Shown here piece after piece: positions 7,156 through 15,700 of a stretch of 19,783 nt of DNA (its first letter is position 1; every line of letters starts with the position of its first letter). The notes below the pieces were generated by a model that was not told where the DNA came from, did not search any database, and was given only the letters and a program-made list of their open reading frames with translations. The DNA is from DATKCN01 sp035513175 (GTDB taxonomy: Bacteria; Chloroflexota; Chloroflexia; Thermomicrobiales; CFX8): contig DATKCN010000105.1 in NCBI GenBank assembly GCA_035513175.1, forward strand, positions 1-19,783. The letters run 5' to 3'. The translations under genes and the position numbers were made by a program.

Positions 7156-8147
7156 GACACCCCGAGCAAGTCGATGCTCCGCGCATTGTGCCCAGCCGCC
7201 ATAAGCGGTCGCACGACATCCGCGTCCAGATCGGGAATGTAGGCGACGATGACGGTCGCGGCCCCCGCGATAACGCCTGCGGGCAGATCCGCCGGGAGGA
7301 CGAGTGTGTCGCCCAGCGCGACATCAACCTCTTCAATTGACGCAGCTCCGTCAAGCACCGTCAGTACTCGAAACGATTCAGGCGACGGGATGACGGTGAC
7401 GCGCCCGTCGACCGACCAGCGCTCAATGGCGAAGTGCCTGCACGCGACGAGCATCTCGCGCGCGTCGTCGAGCCGCAGTGGCGACACGCGCGTCGCCCGT
7501 TGTCCTGCTCGGCTCGCGCGCAGGCCCTCCTCGATGTGCACGTCGCGTTGCCTGCCCCAATCGTACAGGCGAAAGGTGACATCGCTCGCCTGCTGCGCCT
7601 CGTACAGCAGCACTCCCGCGCCGATCGCGTGGACCGTCCCGGCCGGGATGAAGTAGACATCTCCGGCCGTCACTGGCTTCGACACGATCCGGTGCTCGAT
7701 GCTGGCCAGGTCGAGCGCCCCCTCGATGCCGACAATCAGCCGCGACCCAGGCTCGGCGAGCAGCACGAGCCACGCTTCGGTCTTTCCCCTCGACCCGGCG
7801 GGCGCCAGCGCGTCGTCGGGATGGACCTGCACCGATAGATTCTCACGCGCGTCGATAAGCTTGACCAGCAGCGGGAAGTCTCGAAACGCTCCGGAAACGG
7901 CTGCGCCGCGCGCGCCAAGCAGCGCGTCAGGATGCGAGACGGCCAATGCTCCCAGTGTGCGCCCGGCAAATCTTCCGTTCGTGACGAGCGAGTCGGAGCC
8001 GCTCTCCAGCGATTCGCCGATCGGTTCGTCCGGCAGCTGTTTGCCGTACGACGCCAGGCGTTTGCCGCCCCAGGGCTTTGGATCCAGTGAGCCGGACATC
8101 TTCAGCGGGTAGCCGATCGAGCCCGGCGTCCTGCCCTGCTGCCGCAT
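7149..8147 (-). CDS. manA: Mannose-6-phosphate isomerase, class I
   Basis: ManA interconverts mannose 6-phosphate and fructose 6-phosphate, linking glycolysis to GDP-mannose and glycan synthesis. The 332-residue protein has the class I cupin features: KPWGG (24-28), SVQVHPDD (105-112, zinc ligands Gln107 and His109), GKTEAW (Glu124), AGTVHAIG (His173) and QQASDVTFRLYDWGR (185-199). All four zinc ligands are present. The length matches the shorter Bacillus-type enzymes. The start ATG 8147 lies 3 nt after the stop of the FAD-subunit gene and has GGAGAG just upstream; Met17 is a less likely start. It is embedded in a redox operon, an uncommon setting for ManA. Confidence 0.93.
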   Translation of the reverse strand: MRQQGRTPGSIGYPLKMSGSLDPKPWGGKRLASYGKQLPDEPIGESLESGSDSLVTNGRFAGRTLGALAVSHPDALLGARGAAVSGAFRDFPLLVKLIDARENLSVQVHPDDALAPAGSRGKTEAWLVLLAEPGSRLIVGIEGALDLASIEHRIVSKPVTAGDVYFIPAGTVHAIGAGVLLYEAQQASDVTFRLYDWGRQRDVHIEEGLRASRAGQRATRVSPLRLDDAREMLVACRHFAIERWSVDGRVTVIPSPESFRVLTVLDGAASIEEVDVALGDTLVLPADLPAGVIAGAATVIVAYIPDLDADVVRPLMAAGHNARSIDLLGVSW

Positions 8148-8150
8148 CCG

Positions 8151-9353
8151 CTACTCTCCAGTGCCTGCCAGTGCAGCCAGCGGAACGGTTCGCGCCGGTG
8201 GACGGACTTTCATCGGGCTTACAACCTCAGGAGCGAGCCCACGCTCGCGTTGCAGCAGCATGGAGACTGCTGCCAGGCAATAGATCCCCTGGCATACGCC
8301 CATGCCGGAACGCGTGCGCCGCTTGACGTCGTCAATCGTCGCCGCGCCATCGGCAATCGACTGCCGGATTTCGGCGGCGGCGATGCGTTCGCAGCGACAA
8401 ACGAGCGTCGAGTCGCGCGGAGCGGGAAGCGTGGGCCTGCGCGCCTCGTGGGGCGGCGGGGAAGCCCGCAATTCCGCTAGTTCACCCAGCGCCCGTTCGA
8501 GCCCGGCGCCGTTCGATGCGGCGAGCCCTGCGACCCTGCCTTCAGCGAAGGCTTCGGCGGCGCCGAGCACGCCGGCGCAATCTCCGGCGGCATACACGCC
8601 AGAGATGGAAGTCTCAAGCGTCTCGGAGCGGACCGGAACGAAGCAGTCGTCAATCGCGGAATACACCGCCGCTCCACCCATCTGGAGGATCAGCTCCGGA
8701 TCGGGTATCCGGCTGGCGGCAATGACGATACAGTCGGTGTCGTGTCGCGCTCCGGGAACATCCAACCAGACGACCTCGCCGTCTCCACCAGCTATGATGT
8801 CATGGCACGTCCTCCACCGCGTCACCACATCTGCTCCGGCCAGCTCAAGCGCTTCAACGGCCTCGTCCCCACAAGGATCCGCGCCCACGACGACGAAGCG
8901 CCGGCCGGGTAGCACGCGATGGAGATGCATCAGCCTGAGCAGCGCGCCTGACGTCAGGACGCCAGGCAGGTCCCAGCCGGGGAAAGGGATTGCTGCGTCG
9001 GTTGCGCCAGCGGCCACGATGACACTACCGGCGCGAATCTGAAACGACCGCTCGCGTGATGTGACTCCGACAACGCGATCGTCGAACAGTCCCCACGCGG
9101 CGGCGCCAAGCTCGATCTCAACGTCGCTGTGTCGCAGCCGTTCGACGGCCCACGCGGCGATGGCCGTGCCGCGCGCGTCCGTCAGGTCGCCGATCGTCCC
9201 TCGCTGCGTCGCGATCGACCAGCGAAGGTGACCGCCCACGGCGACGTTCTCGTCAACGATGATGACGCGCGTGCCTTCGCCAGCGGCGGCCAGTGCGGCT
9301 CCGACACCCGCCGGCCCCGCGCCGATAACCAGCACGTCGGTGTTCCGTGTCAT
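8151..9353 (-). CDS. FAD/NAD(P)-binding oxidoreductase with C-terminal BFD-type [2Fe-2S] domain (HcnB/PDH-alpha-like)
   Basis: This 400-residue protein has an N-terminal Rossmann dinucleotide fold (DVLVIGAGPAGVGAALAAAG, residues 6-25, then VDEN), a second nucleotide-binding part (RRFVVVGADPCGDEAVEALELAG) and an AAGDCAG motif typical of FAD disulfide-reductase-like proteins. The C-terminus carries a bacterioferritin-associated-ferredoxin-like [2Fe-2S] domain with Cys319-x-Cys321, 32 residues, then Cys354-x4-Cys359. This layout is that of HcnB, the opine/octopine dehydrogenase large subunit and the dye-linked L-proline dehydrogenase alpha subunit, which pass electrons from an amine-oxidising partner. 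The ATG (9353) overlaps the previous gene's stop as ATGA, so the longer frame to 9422 is unlikely. The DAO-type catalytic partner is absent nearby. The substrate is unknown. Confidence 0.88.
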   Translation of the reverse strand: MTRNTDVLVIGAGPAGVGAALAAAGEGTRVIIVDENVAVGGHLRWSIATQRGTIGDLTDARGTAIAAWAVERLRHSDVEIELGAAAWGLFDDRVVGVTSRERSFQIRAGSVIVAAGATDAAIPFPGWDLPGVLTSGALLRLMHLHRVLPGRRFVVVGADPCGDEAVEALELAGADVVTRWRTCHDIIAGGDGEVVWLDVPGARHDTDCIVIAASRIPDPELILQMGGAAVYSAIDDCFVPVRSETLETSISGVYAAGDCAGVLGAAEAFAEGRVAGLAASNGAGLERALGELAELRASPPPHEARRPTLPAPRDSTLVCRCERIAAAEIRQSIADGAATIDDVKRRTRSGMGVCQGIYCLAAVSMLLQRERGLAPEVVSPMKVRPPARTVPLAALAGTGE

Positions 9354-9706
9354 GACGGCCCCCATGTTCCCAGACCGTGCTGGGTCTTCACGACCATGCC
9401 GGCGCGCACGGGCGTCGTGCATGCGGCGACATTGAGCAGTCCATCCACGGTGACGGCACAGTCCATGCAGCGCCCGGCGCCGCAGAAGTATCCGCGTGGC
9501 GCGCCTGTCTCCGGCATGCTTCGGAATCGACGGATGCCGTGAGCCAGCAGCGCGGAGGCGATCGTGTCGTCGGCGCGGGCCAGGACCGATCGTCCGTCAA
9601 ACGTAAACGTGACGGAATCTGCCGCCGGAAGCTCCCCCAGGATTGGATGCCGCGTGATGCGGCGCGAGCCTGAGTCATCCACTGCGCCTACCCAACGTGT
9701 CCGCAT
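9350..9706 (-). CDS. [2Fe-2S]-binding small subunit (HcnA/SoxA N-terminal-like)
   Basis: This 118-residue protein has the plant-type ferredoxin-like [2Fe-2S] motif FCGAGRCMDC with Cys75, Cys80, Cys83 and Cys96 (C-x4-C-x2-C-x12-C). It also has the family segment TFTFDGRSVLARADDTIASALLAHGIR typical of HcnA, the small subunit of opine dehydrogenases and the N-terminus of sarcosine oxidase alpha. It forms a complex with the FAD protein encoded immediately downstream (4-nt ATGA overlap). The ATG at 9706 lacks a clear Shine-Dalgarno; a GTG at codon 9 is an alternative start. It is first in the five-gene minus operon and diverges from a ferredoxin gene 130 nt away. Confidence 0.85.
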   Translation of the reverse strand: MRTRWVGAVDDSGSRRITRHPILGELPAADSVTFTFDGRSVLARADDTIASALLAHGIRRFRSMPETGAPRGYFCGAGRCMDCAVTVDGLLNVAACTTPVRAGMVVKTQHGLGTWGPS

Positions 9707-9726
9707 CGTTCAGCCAATGTCTGATC

Positions 9727-9776
9727 TTGGCAGGCTTGGCGAGACGCGTCAAACGCTTTGCCCGCATTGGCAGCCT
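9727..9776. repeat. Direct repeat in a divergent promoter region
   Basis: TTGGCAGGCT (9727-9736) and TTGGCAGCCT (9767-9776) match at 9 of 10 positions and start 40 nt apart, about four helical turns. They lie in the 130-nt region between the HcnA-like and ferredoxin genes, so a regulator site is possible. This is suggestive only. Confidence 0.3.
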
Positions 9777-9836
9777 CTGATAGACCTGTGGCGAGGATAG
9801 CGAGCACCGACTTGACCGCTGACGGATGGAGAATAG

Positions 9837-10118
9837 ATGTCAACACTCAAGGTCACGATCGATCCCGAACGTTGCGTCGGATACGGACGCTGCGCCGCGA
9901 TCGCGTCCGGCGTGTTCATGATCGATGAGGACACGACGAAGGCGTACTTCGACGAGGATGAGATCCTGCGCACGCCACCGAAAACGATCTTCGCCGCCGC
10001 CCGGTCGTGCCCGACGCAGGCGATCATTATCGAGCAGTTCGGCAGGCGCATCTACCCGCAGGTGATCACGCCGATGCCTGCTGAAGTCGCGCGCAAGCTG
10101 GCCGGTGATGGCGAGTAG
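9837..10118 (+). CDS. Single-cluster ferredoxin (CxxYxxC type)
   Basis: This 93-residue ferredoxin has one cluster site: Cys13, Cys19 and Cys58-Pro59, in CVGYGRC and SCPTQA. Position 16, which holds Cys in [4Fe-4S] proteins, is Tyr, as in the variable CxxXxxC family of ferredoxins that carry [3Fe-4S] or labile [4Fe-4S] clusters and often serve cytochromes P450. The 35 residues after the last Cys are a short C-terminal extension beyond the usual length. A good ribosome site GGAG lies 5 nt before the ATG. It diverges from the HcnA-like operon and ends 5 nt from the convergent pncB. No P450 is in the window, so its electron acceptor is not known. Confidence 0.88.
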   Translation: MSTLKVTIDPERCVGYGRCAAIASGVFMIDEDTTKAYFDEDEILRTPPKTIFAAARSCPTQAIIIEQFGRRIYPQVITPMPAEVARKLAGDGE

Positions 10119-10123
10119 CGGAT

Positions 10124-11326
10124 TCAGGCTTCCGGAATGACCTCCGTTCCGACGATGTCGAGCTGCTCCAGCACGCGGGTGCGAATCGCCCGCGCTGTTG
10201 GTAATTCGATCAGCAGTCGCCCGCGCTCGACGAGAGGCACGAGCATAGGCACGTGACCCGCTCCCGGAGCGGTGGCGGTCAGCGGTAGCACCGTGTCTGT
10301 CAGTGCTTCCTGGTCGCGCCAGACCTGCTTGGCGCCGCTCATCTTTCCGCGCTTGGACACGGGGCGACCATCGATCTCAACGATGTCCAGCCCGAAGTCG
10401 ATCGTGCGGGCGTTCGCGATGCTGGTCCCGACGCCGAATCCATACACCAGTGGGCAGAGTTCCAGGATGTGCTTTTCGTCAAGTCCGCCGCTGACGACGA
10501 GCCGCACGTGCTCGTATCCCCTGAGGTCGAGCTCCCAGCGCACCTCTCTCAATATTTCCGCGAAATCGCCACGCCGCGAGCCGGGCGTGTCGAGTCGGAC
10601 GCCCGCTAGACGCTCGCCGAGCGCGTCGGCGACGCGAACCGCCTCGAACTTCTCGTCCAGGAATGTGTCGATAAGCGCGATACGGGGCGCGGACGATTCG
10701 ACGATGCGATCGTAGAGCAGCATGGCCTCCACGGTGTCCCCGACCAGCAGCATCAACGCATGCGGCGTCGTGCCAGTCGGGTCTTCTCCGAGCGCCCGCG
10801 CGCTCTTCACGACGCTCACTCCGTCGCAGCCGCCAATGAACGCAGCCCGTTCGATGACCGGCGCGACGCTCGGGTGCATCCGCCTCGCGCCGAAGCTCAC
10901 CAGTAGCCGTTCACCTGCCAGCGCTCGGATGCGCGCCGCCTTCGTCGCGACGCCGGATGATTCGCACAACAGTCCAAGCATCGCGGTCTCGAGCACGGCG
11001 AACGACAGATACGAACCTTCAATCTCGAGCACCGGCTCGTACGGACGGACGATCGATCCTTCCGGCATGCCTCGGATGCTTACGTCGATTCCCTCCAGCA
11101 GCGCGTACAGCTCTTCCATCCCGGCCAGCACCGCCCACGGATACTCGGACGGCAAGCTCTTGACGGACAGCTCGGCCCGCACGTGCCTGTCGAGTCCGGC
11201 TTCGCGGATGATCTGCACGGTGCGGACGAAGTACACGTCCGTGGTTTCACCGGAGCGAATCTCATCGACAGTCGCCTGATAGAACCTGGGCTTGCGCTCC
11301 ATTGTGTCGCCACTCTCCACAAGCAT
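10124..11326 (-). CDS. pncB: Nicotinate phosphoribosyltransferase
   Basis: NAPRTase makes nicotinate mononucleotide from nicotinate and PRPP, the entry step of the Preiss-Handler NAD salvage route. The 400-residue protein shows LLVSFGARRMHP with the following helix and GGCDGVS, IDTFLDE, and VVSGGLDE near the phosphoribosyl-binding site. It belongs to the shorter bacterial/archaeal-type family seen in Chloroflexota and archaea. The ATG at 11326 has GGGAG 8 nt upstream; other in-frame starts are ATG 11353 and ATG 11302 (MERKPRFYQA). It points toward the ferredoxin gene and diverges from the dUTPase-family gene. nadE for the last step lies in the same window. Confidence 0.92.
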   Translation of the reverse strand: MLVESGDTMERKPRFYQATVDEIRSGETTDVYFVRTVQIIREAGLDRHVRAELSVKSLPSEYPWAVLAGMEELYALLEGIDVSIRGMPEGSIVRPYEPVLEIEGSYLSFAVLETAMLGLLCESSGVATKAARIRALAGERLLVSFGARRMHPSVAPVIERAAFIGGCDGVSVVKSARALGEDPTGTTPHALMLLVGDTVEAMLLYDRIVESSAPRIALIDTFLDEKFEAVRVADALGERLAGVRLDTPGSRRGDFAEILREVRWELDLRGYEHVRLVVSGGLDEKHILELCPLVYGFGVGTSIANARTIDFGLDIVEIDGRPVSKRGKMSGAKQVWRDQEALTDTVLPLTATAPGAGHVPMLVPLVERGRLLIELPTARAIRTRVLEQLDIVGTEVIPEA

Positions 11327-11357
11327 CGTCCTGACTCCCGAAACCCCCACCATGCAT

Positions 11358-11403
11358 CGTACGCAATTGCCCGCGTCCCGTCACCGGTGATACAGTGCGT
11401 ACG
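11358..11403. promoter_or_regulatory. Palindromes between pncB and the dUTPase-family gene
   Basis: In this 118-nt divergent region, CGTACGCA (11358-11365) and TGCGTACG (11396-11403) form an 8-bp inverted repeat, and TCACCGGTGA (11381-11390) is a perfect 10-bp palindrome between them. The two symmetries do not share a centre. They could be operator sites for one or both genes. No promoter hexamer pair is convincing. Confidence 0.35.
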
Positions 11404-11444
11404 TACACGATTTCTACGCCACGACGATTGGATGGACCGACGAG

Positions 11445-11975
11445 ATGACAGGGCACGGGGTGCTGAGCCGACAACAAATCGAGGCGTTGATTGCCGGCTC
11501 GCCGCCGCTCATCGAGGGGCTGCTCAATCCGGCAGACCAGCTGCAGGCGAATGGGGTCGACATCACGCTCGACAGCGTGTCGCGGTTTATCGGCGCCGGA
11601 GCGCTCGGGCTCACCAACGACCAGCGGGTGCTGCCTTCAACGGAGACCCTCCCGTTCGAGCACGACGGCCAGTTGGCGCTGCCGCCCGGAGCGTACCAGG
11701 TGCGCTTCAACGAGAGCGTCAACCTGCCCACCTGGCTGATGGCGTACGCCCGCCCACGCTCGAGCCTTTTGCGCTCGGCGGTCGCGTTGCACACTGCCGT
11801 GTGGGACGCGGGCTACTCCGGGCGCGGCGTGTCGCTCATGGTCGTGTACAACCCGCTCGGCTTTCGCCTCGCGCGGAACGCCCGCATCTGTCAGCTCGTG
11901 TTCCACACACTGGGCGACATCACGACTCATGCATACGCGGGTGCGTATCAGGGCGAGGGTCGGCCATCATCCTGA
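11445..11975 (+). CDS. dUTPase/dCTP deaminase-family protein
   Basis: This 176-residue protein belongs to the dUTPase/Dcd superfamily of trimeric nucleotide hydrolases that limit dUTP or make it from dCTP. Visible motifs are GVDITLD (37-43), ARPRSSLLR (102-110), AVWDAGYSGRG (118-128), ARICQLVFH (146-154) and a C-terminal AYQGEGRPSS like the Dcd tail. The strand after GYSGRG reads SLMVVYN; in Escherichia coli Dcd this strand holds the deaminase Glu (VLEFYN). That Glu is absent here, so a dUTP diphosphatase role is more likely than deamination. The ATG has only a weak upstream purine stretch. The gene overlaps the convergent DUF3891 gene by 9 nt at the 3' end. Confidence 0.85.
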   Translation: MTGHGVLSRQQIEALIAGSPPLIEGLLNPADQLQANGVDITLDSVSRFIGAGALGLTNDQRVLPSTETLPFEHDGQLALPPGAYQVRFNESVNLPTWLMAYARPRSSLLRSAVALHTAVWDAGYSGRGVSLMVVYNPLGFRLARNARICQLVFHTLGDITTHAYAGAYQGEGRPSS

Positions 11976-12752
11976 CCTGGGCATGCACAGGGTGACATCG
12001 AACGTCTTCCACTCCGCGAAGGATAGCGCTAGCCGCATTTCGGTCACATCCGCGAACGTCCCACTGATCCTGCGCGCCTCAAAGCGCACGCATGTTGTGT
12101 CATCCATGAACGGCCAGGGACTGACGCTGATGTTGGCGCCGGCCGGGTTCATCGCGATCTCCAGCGGCGCGCCGGAAGACGGCACGTCCCGAATGACGCG
12201 TGTGGCCGTGATTCCGCCGCAGATGGCGAGCGACATCGCGTCCCACACCCCTACCAGACGGCGGTTTCTGGCGATGACCTCCGGCGTGACGAAATCTGCC
12301 ATCATCGGGTCGGCCGCCAGCTGGGAGATCACGCTCTGCTGATACTCCAGCTCGCGCTCGACGTATGCTCGGGCAGCGCGAGCTTCGTCCTCGGTGTCGC
12401 GTTCGTAGTCGTGGAAGGCATATAGACCCGTGCCATGCATCGAGACGAGCAGCGACGCATAGCGCCCGAACGGCCGTGCCAGGCTCGACGCCTGTCCCCA
12501 GATGCTGAGATGCAACGCGGTCGGGAGTTGCATGAAGCTGTGCGGCAGCCCGGTCGTCTCGTTGAGTGTCGGCTCTCGCTCCCAATCAAGCCAGCCGATG
12601 TCGTGCAGCTCGGCTCCGAGACACACGTCGCCCCGCGGCTCCACTGACCCGAAGCGATCGTTGCCCCAGGCGCGAGCCAACTGCCCGGACACCCACGCGT
12701 GCGTGGGTTGTGTAACGACATACCGTTCCCCGGAGCCCTCACGAAACTGCAT
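11967..12752 (-). CDS. DUF3891 family protein
   Basis: This 261-residue protein belongs to the DUF3891 family, whose function is unknown. Family signatures are visible: an N-terminal THAWVSGQLARAWGND (residues 17-32), AELHDIGWLDWE with His50-Asp51 that resembles the HD metal site, LNETTGLPHSF and LHLSIWGQ. Later comes MHGTGLYA and a conserved beta-rich C-terminus. The fold may be HD-phosphohydrolase-like, but the activity is not known. The ATG at 12752 is preferred over the preceding TTG (12755); GGAG lies 4 nt upstream. It starts 30 nt after the stop of the ATPase-LuxR gene on the same strand and may be the last gene of the ferredoxin-regulator operon. Confidence 0.82.
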   Translation of the reverse strand: MQFREGSGERYVVTQPTHAWVSGQLARAWGNDRFGSVEPRGDVCLGAELHDIGWLDWEREPTLNETTGLPHSFMQLPTALHLSIWGQASSLARPFGRYASLLVSMHGTGLYAFHDYERDTEDEARAARAYVERELEYQQSVISQLAADPMMADFVTPEVIARNRRLVGVWDAMSLAICGGITATRVIRDVPSSGAPLEIAMNPAGANISVSPWPFMDDTTCVRFEARRISGTFADVTEMRLALSFAEWKTFDVTLCMPRSG

Positions 12753-12782
12753 CAAGCTCCGCTGCCTTCCTTCGATGACTGT

Positions 12783-15700
12783 TCAGACGATTCCGTTGCG
12801 GTACGCCCAGGCCGCTGCCTGCGTTCGGGACTGTGCGTCGATCTTGTTGAAGGTGTTGGTCAGATGCCGCGCGACCGTTTTCTCACTGATGAACAGACGG
12901 TCAGCGATGTCTCGGTTCGGCAGGCCCGAAGACACCAGGCGCAGCACCTCGATCTCTCGCGACGTCAAGCCGCCCGGTCGGTCGTCCGGCGAATTGGCGC
13001 CTACGACGGTCGCGCCGACGCCCAACCTGGTCGCCGCCGCCAGCGTCGCTGCCGCCAGCTCAGACCGCGACAGGTACGTCGCGCGCAGCGACGAGTCCGT
13101 GATCCGGGTGGCGATGCGCGACACCAGCTCATGCGCCTCCGCAACCTCGTCGACCGCGTCGTCATGGTGGCCGCTGGCCTCCAGCGCGAGACCATGCGCC
13201 AGTCGCGAGGCAACCCGCAGCCAGGCAAGCGGCGTCTCCCGCTGAGACACCTTGCCCGTCGCCGCGGTCGAGAATCCGAGCGCCTGTCGCGCGCTGCCGT
13301 GCTTGAGCGCAATTCGCGCGAGAACGGTCTCCGCGCGGATGTCAGTCGTGATGTTACCCGTGAGCGTCAATGAATGCCGCAGGGCTTCGTGCGCCGCGTC
13401 CACCGCGGCGGCGTCGCTGCCGAGCGATTCCAGCGCCTCGGCCAATCCGGCGAGGCTGGCGGCGATGGATGCTGCCTGTCCTGTTGAATTGGCAGATTCG
13501 ACCCGCTCCCGAGCGAGCTGCTCGGCGCGCGCGCGGATGCCGACGGACGCGTGGGCCGCGGCCAACGCCTCCAGCACGCTGTCTCGCAGACCCTCCAATG
13601 ACGGCATCTCCGCGTCCCGGTGCTCGAGGGACGCCAGCGCCGTCTCCGCGAGGCCCAGCGCTCGAGCGCCCCGACCGATTAGCCGCTCTGTCTCACTGAG
13701 ACCCGTGCGCGCGATGAGCGCGATCCGCTCGTCCCGCGCCTCCATCGCCCACTCCAGCGCGCGTGCTCCGCGATCGATGGCGATCTCGTACCAGCCGTTC
13801 GTCCGGCAGAACAGGTGGATCGACAACAGCGCGAGCGCCTCGGAGCGCGGGCGTTCGATCGTGCGAGTAAGGCGATGCTCGGCAACCCGCAGCCGGCGAA
13901 TCTCCTCCAGAAATGACACATAGCTGTCGACATGGGACAGGTTCTCGTCGCTGGCGGCAGTTGGGCGCCGGTACGCGAGCGCGATAAGGGCTGTGACCTC
14001 GCGCTTGCGGTCTCCAACCACGCGGTAGGTCTGCAACGCCGATGTCAGCAGCGTTCGCGAACGCTCTGCCAGATCCTCATCCTCCGGCCTGGCAGAGCCC
14101 CAGATCAAAACGCCAAGCTCCTGATCGATCCTCGCCACCAACCCGGCGTCACCGGCTGTCTCGGCAAAGTCGCGCGCCGCCGTCAGTGCCTCCTCAGCGC
14201 GGATCAGATCGGCCGCGGGATCGAGGAGCGGCGACGGGACGCCCAGCCGGCGTCCCACGCAGGCTTCACACATCGCGAGGTGAGCGTCGACTGCCTCTGC
14301 TCGGTCCGCGCCGGCCAGGCGGAGCGCCTCAGCGGCGCGCTCGCGCGCGGCTAACGAGTCGCCAGCGTCGACCCACCGCCGGGCCTCGCGCACGGCGAGC
14401 TTGAAGCGCAACCGCCGTCCGGCTGACGCGTCGACGCTCGCGCGCAGGCGCTCGATGACATCCGACCGCCGCTCGTCATCTCCAAGCTCAGAGTACAATT
14501 CTTCGAGTTCGAACAGGACGCGTATGACTTGCGTCGCGTCGTCCTCCGCGCCATCGAACGATCCGCCACTTGTCGCCAGCAGATCGAGAGCTGTCGAGTA
14601 ATGGCGAACGGCGTCATTGGGCGCGAACCGTCGTCGGGCGTCCTCGGCTGCCCGGAGCGTGTACTCGATGGCTCTCGCCGAGTCCCCTCCGCGCGCGAAG
14701 TGATGCGCGAGAGTGCCGGCCTGGTCCGCGCGGACAGCGCCATCGGCCGCGACCGCTTCTGCCACCGCAAGGTGGAGCGCGACTCGCAGGGACCGTCGCA
14801 GCTCTGAGAGGATGACGTGCCGGATCTGCTCGTGAGTGAACGCCAGTGCGTGCGCCGGGTTTTCCAACTCTGGCGACGCGGCGGGCGCGATGAGTCGCCG
14901 GCGCGCAGCGTCGTCCAGCGCCGCGTCGACGGCGTCAGAGGTCAGGTCGGCCTCGGCAGCTACCTCGTGGAGCAGGTGCGCCGATCCAAGCCAGCCCGCC
15001 ACGGCGAGAATTTCGAGTGTCGCGCGCGTCGCGGGCTCGAGGCGCGCCAGGCGCTCGGCGATCACGTTGCGCACGGCGCGCGGCGCCGACAGTCCCCTGG
15101 CGGTGTCGAATCCCCAACTCGAGTCCGTTACTCGCCTGAGGAACCCCTCCTCGCGCAAATGCCTGATCCACTCCTCGACGAACAGTGGAACCCCTTCTGA
15201 TTCTCGATGCACGACGTCGATCAGCGAGTCGGGAACACGCTCTGTCGGCGCCTCAAGGACGGCCGACGCCATTTCGCGCGTTTCCTCACGCGTAAGGCGC
15301 CGTAACGTCATGTGGACGCCTGTCCGCTCGCGACGAACGTCCAGCAGGAATCGGTCGAGCGTCCCATGCTCGGCGACATCCGTGTCGCGCAGCGCGCCGA
15401 CGATGGCGACCGGCAGTGTTCGTATCGAGCGCGTTAGCTGGCGCAGCAGCAGGATGCTAGACTCATCAGCCCACTGCAGATCATCCAGCAGCACGGCAAC
15501 TGGCCTCGCGGCCGACACGCGCCGGAACAGGTGGAGCACGGCGTCGAACAGCATGTCCCGCTGTTCCATGTCGGAGAAATCCGACGCGCGTGTCCGCGCG
15601 GCGGCGAGATCGGGCGCAAGCGCACTCAGTGCGGGCACGGACTCCAGTCCACCGTACACGTCGCCCGCGAGCGCGAGCCCCAGGCCACGCGTCACGTCTC

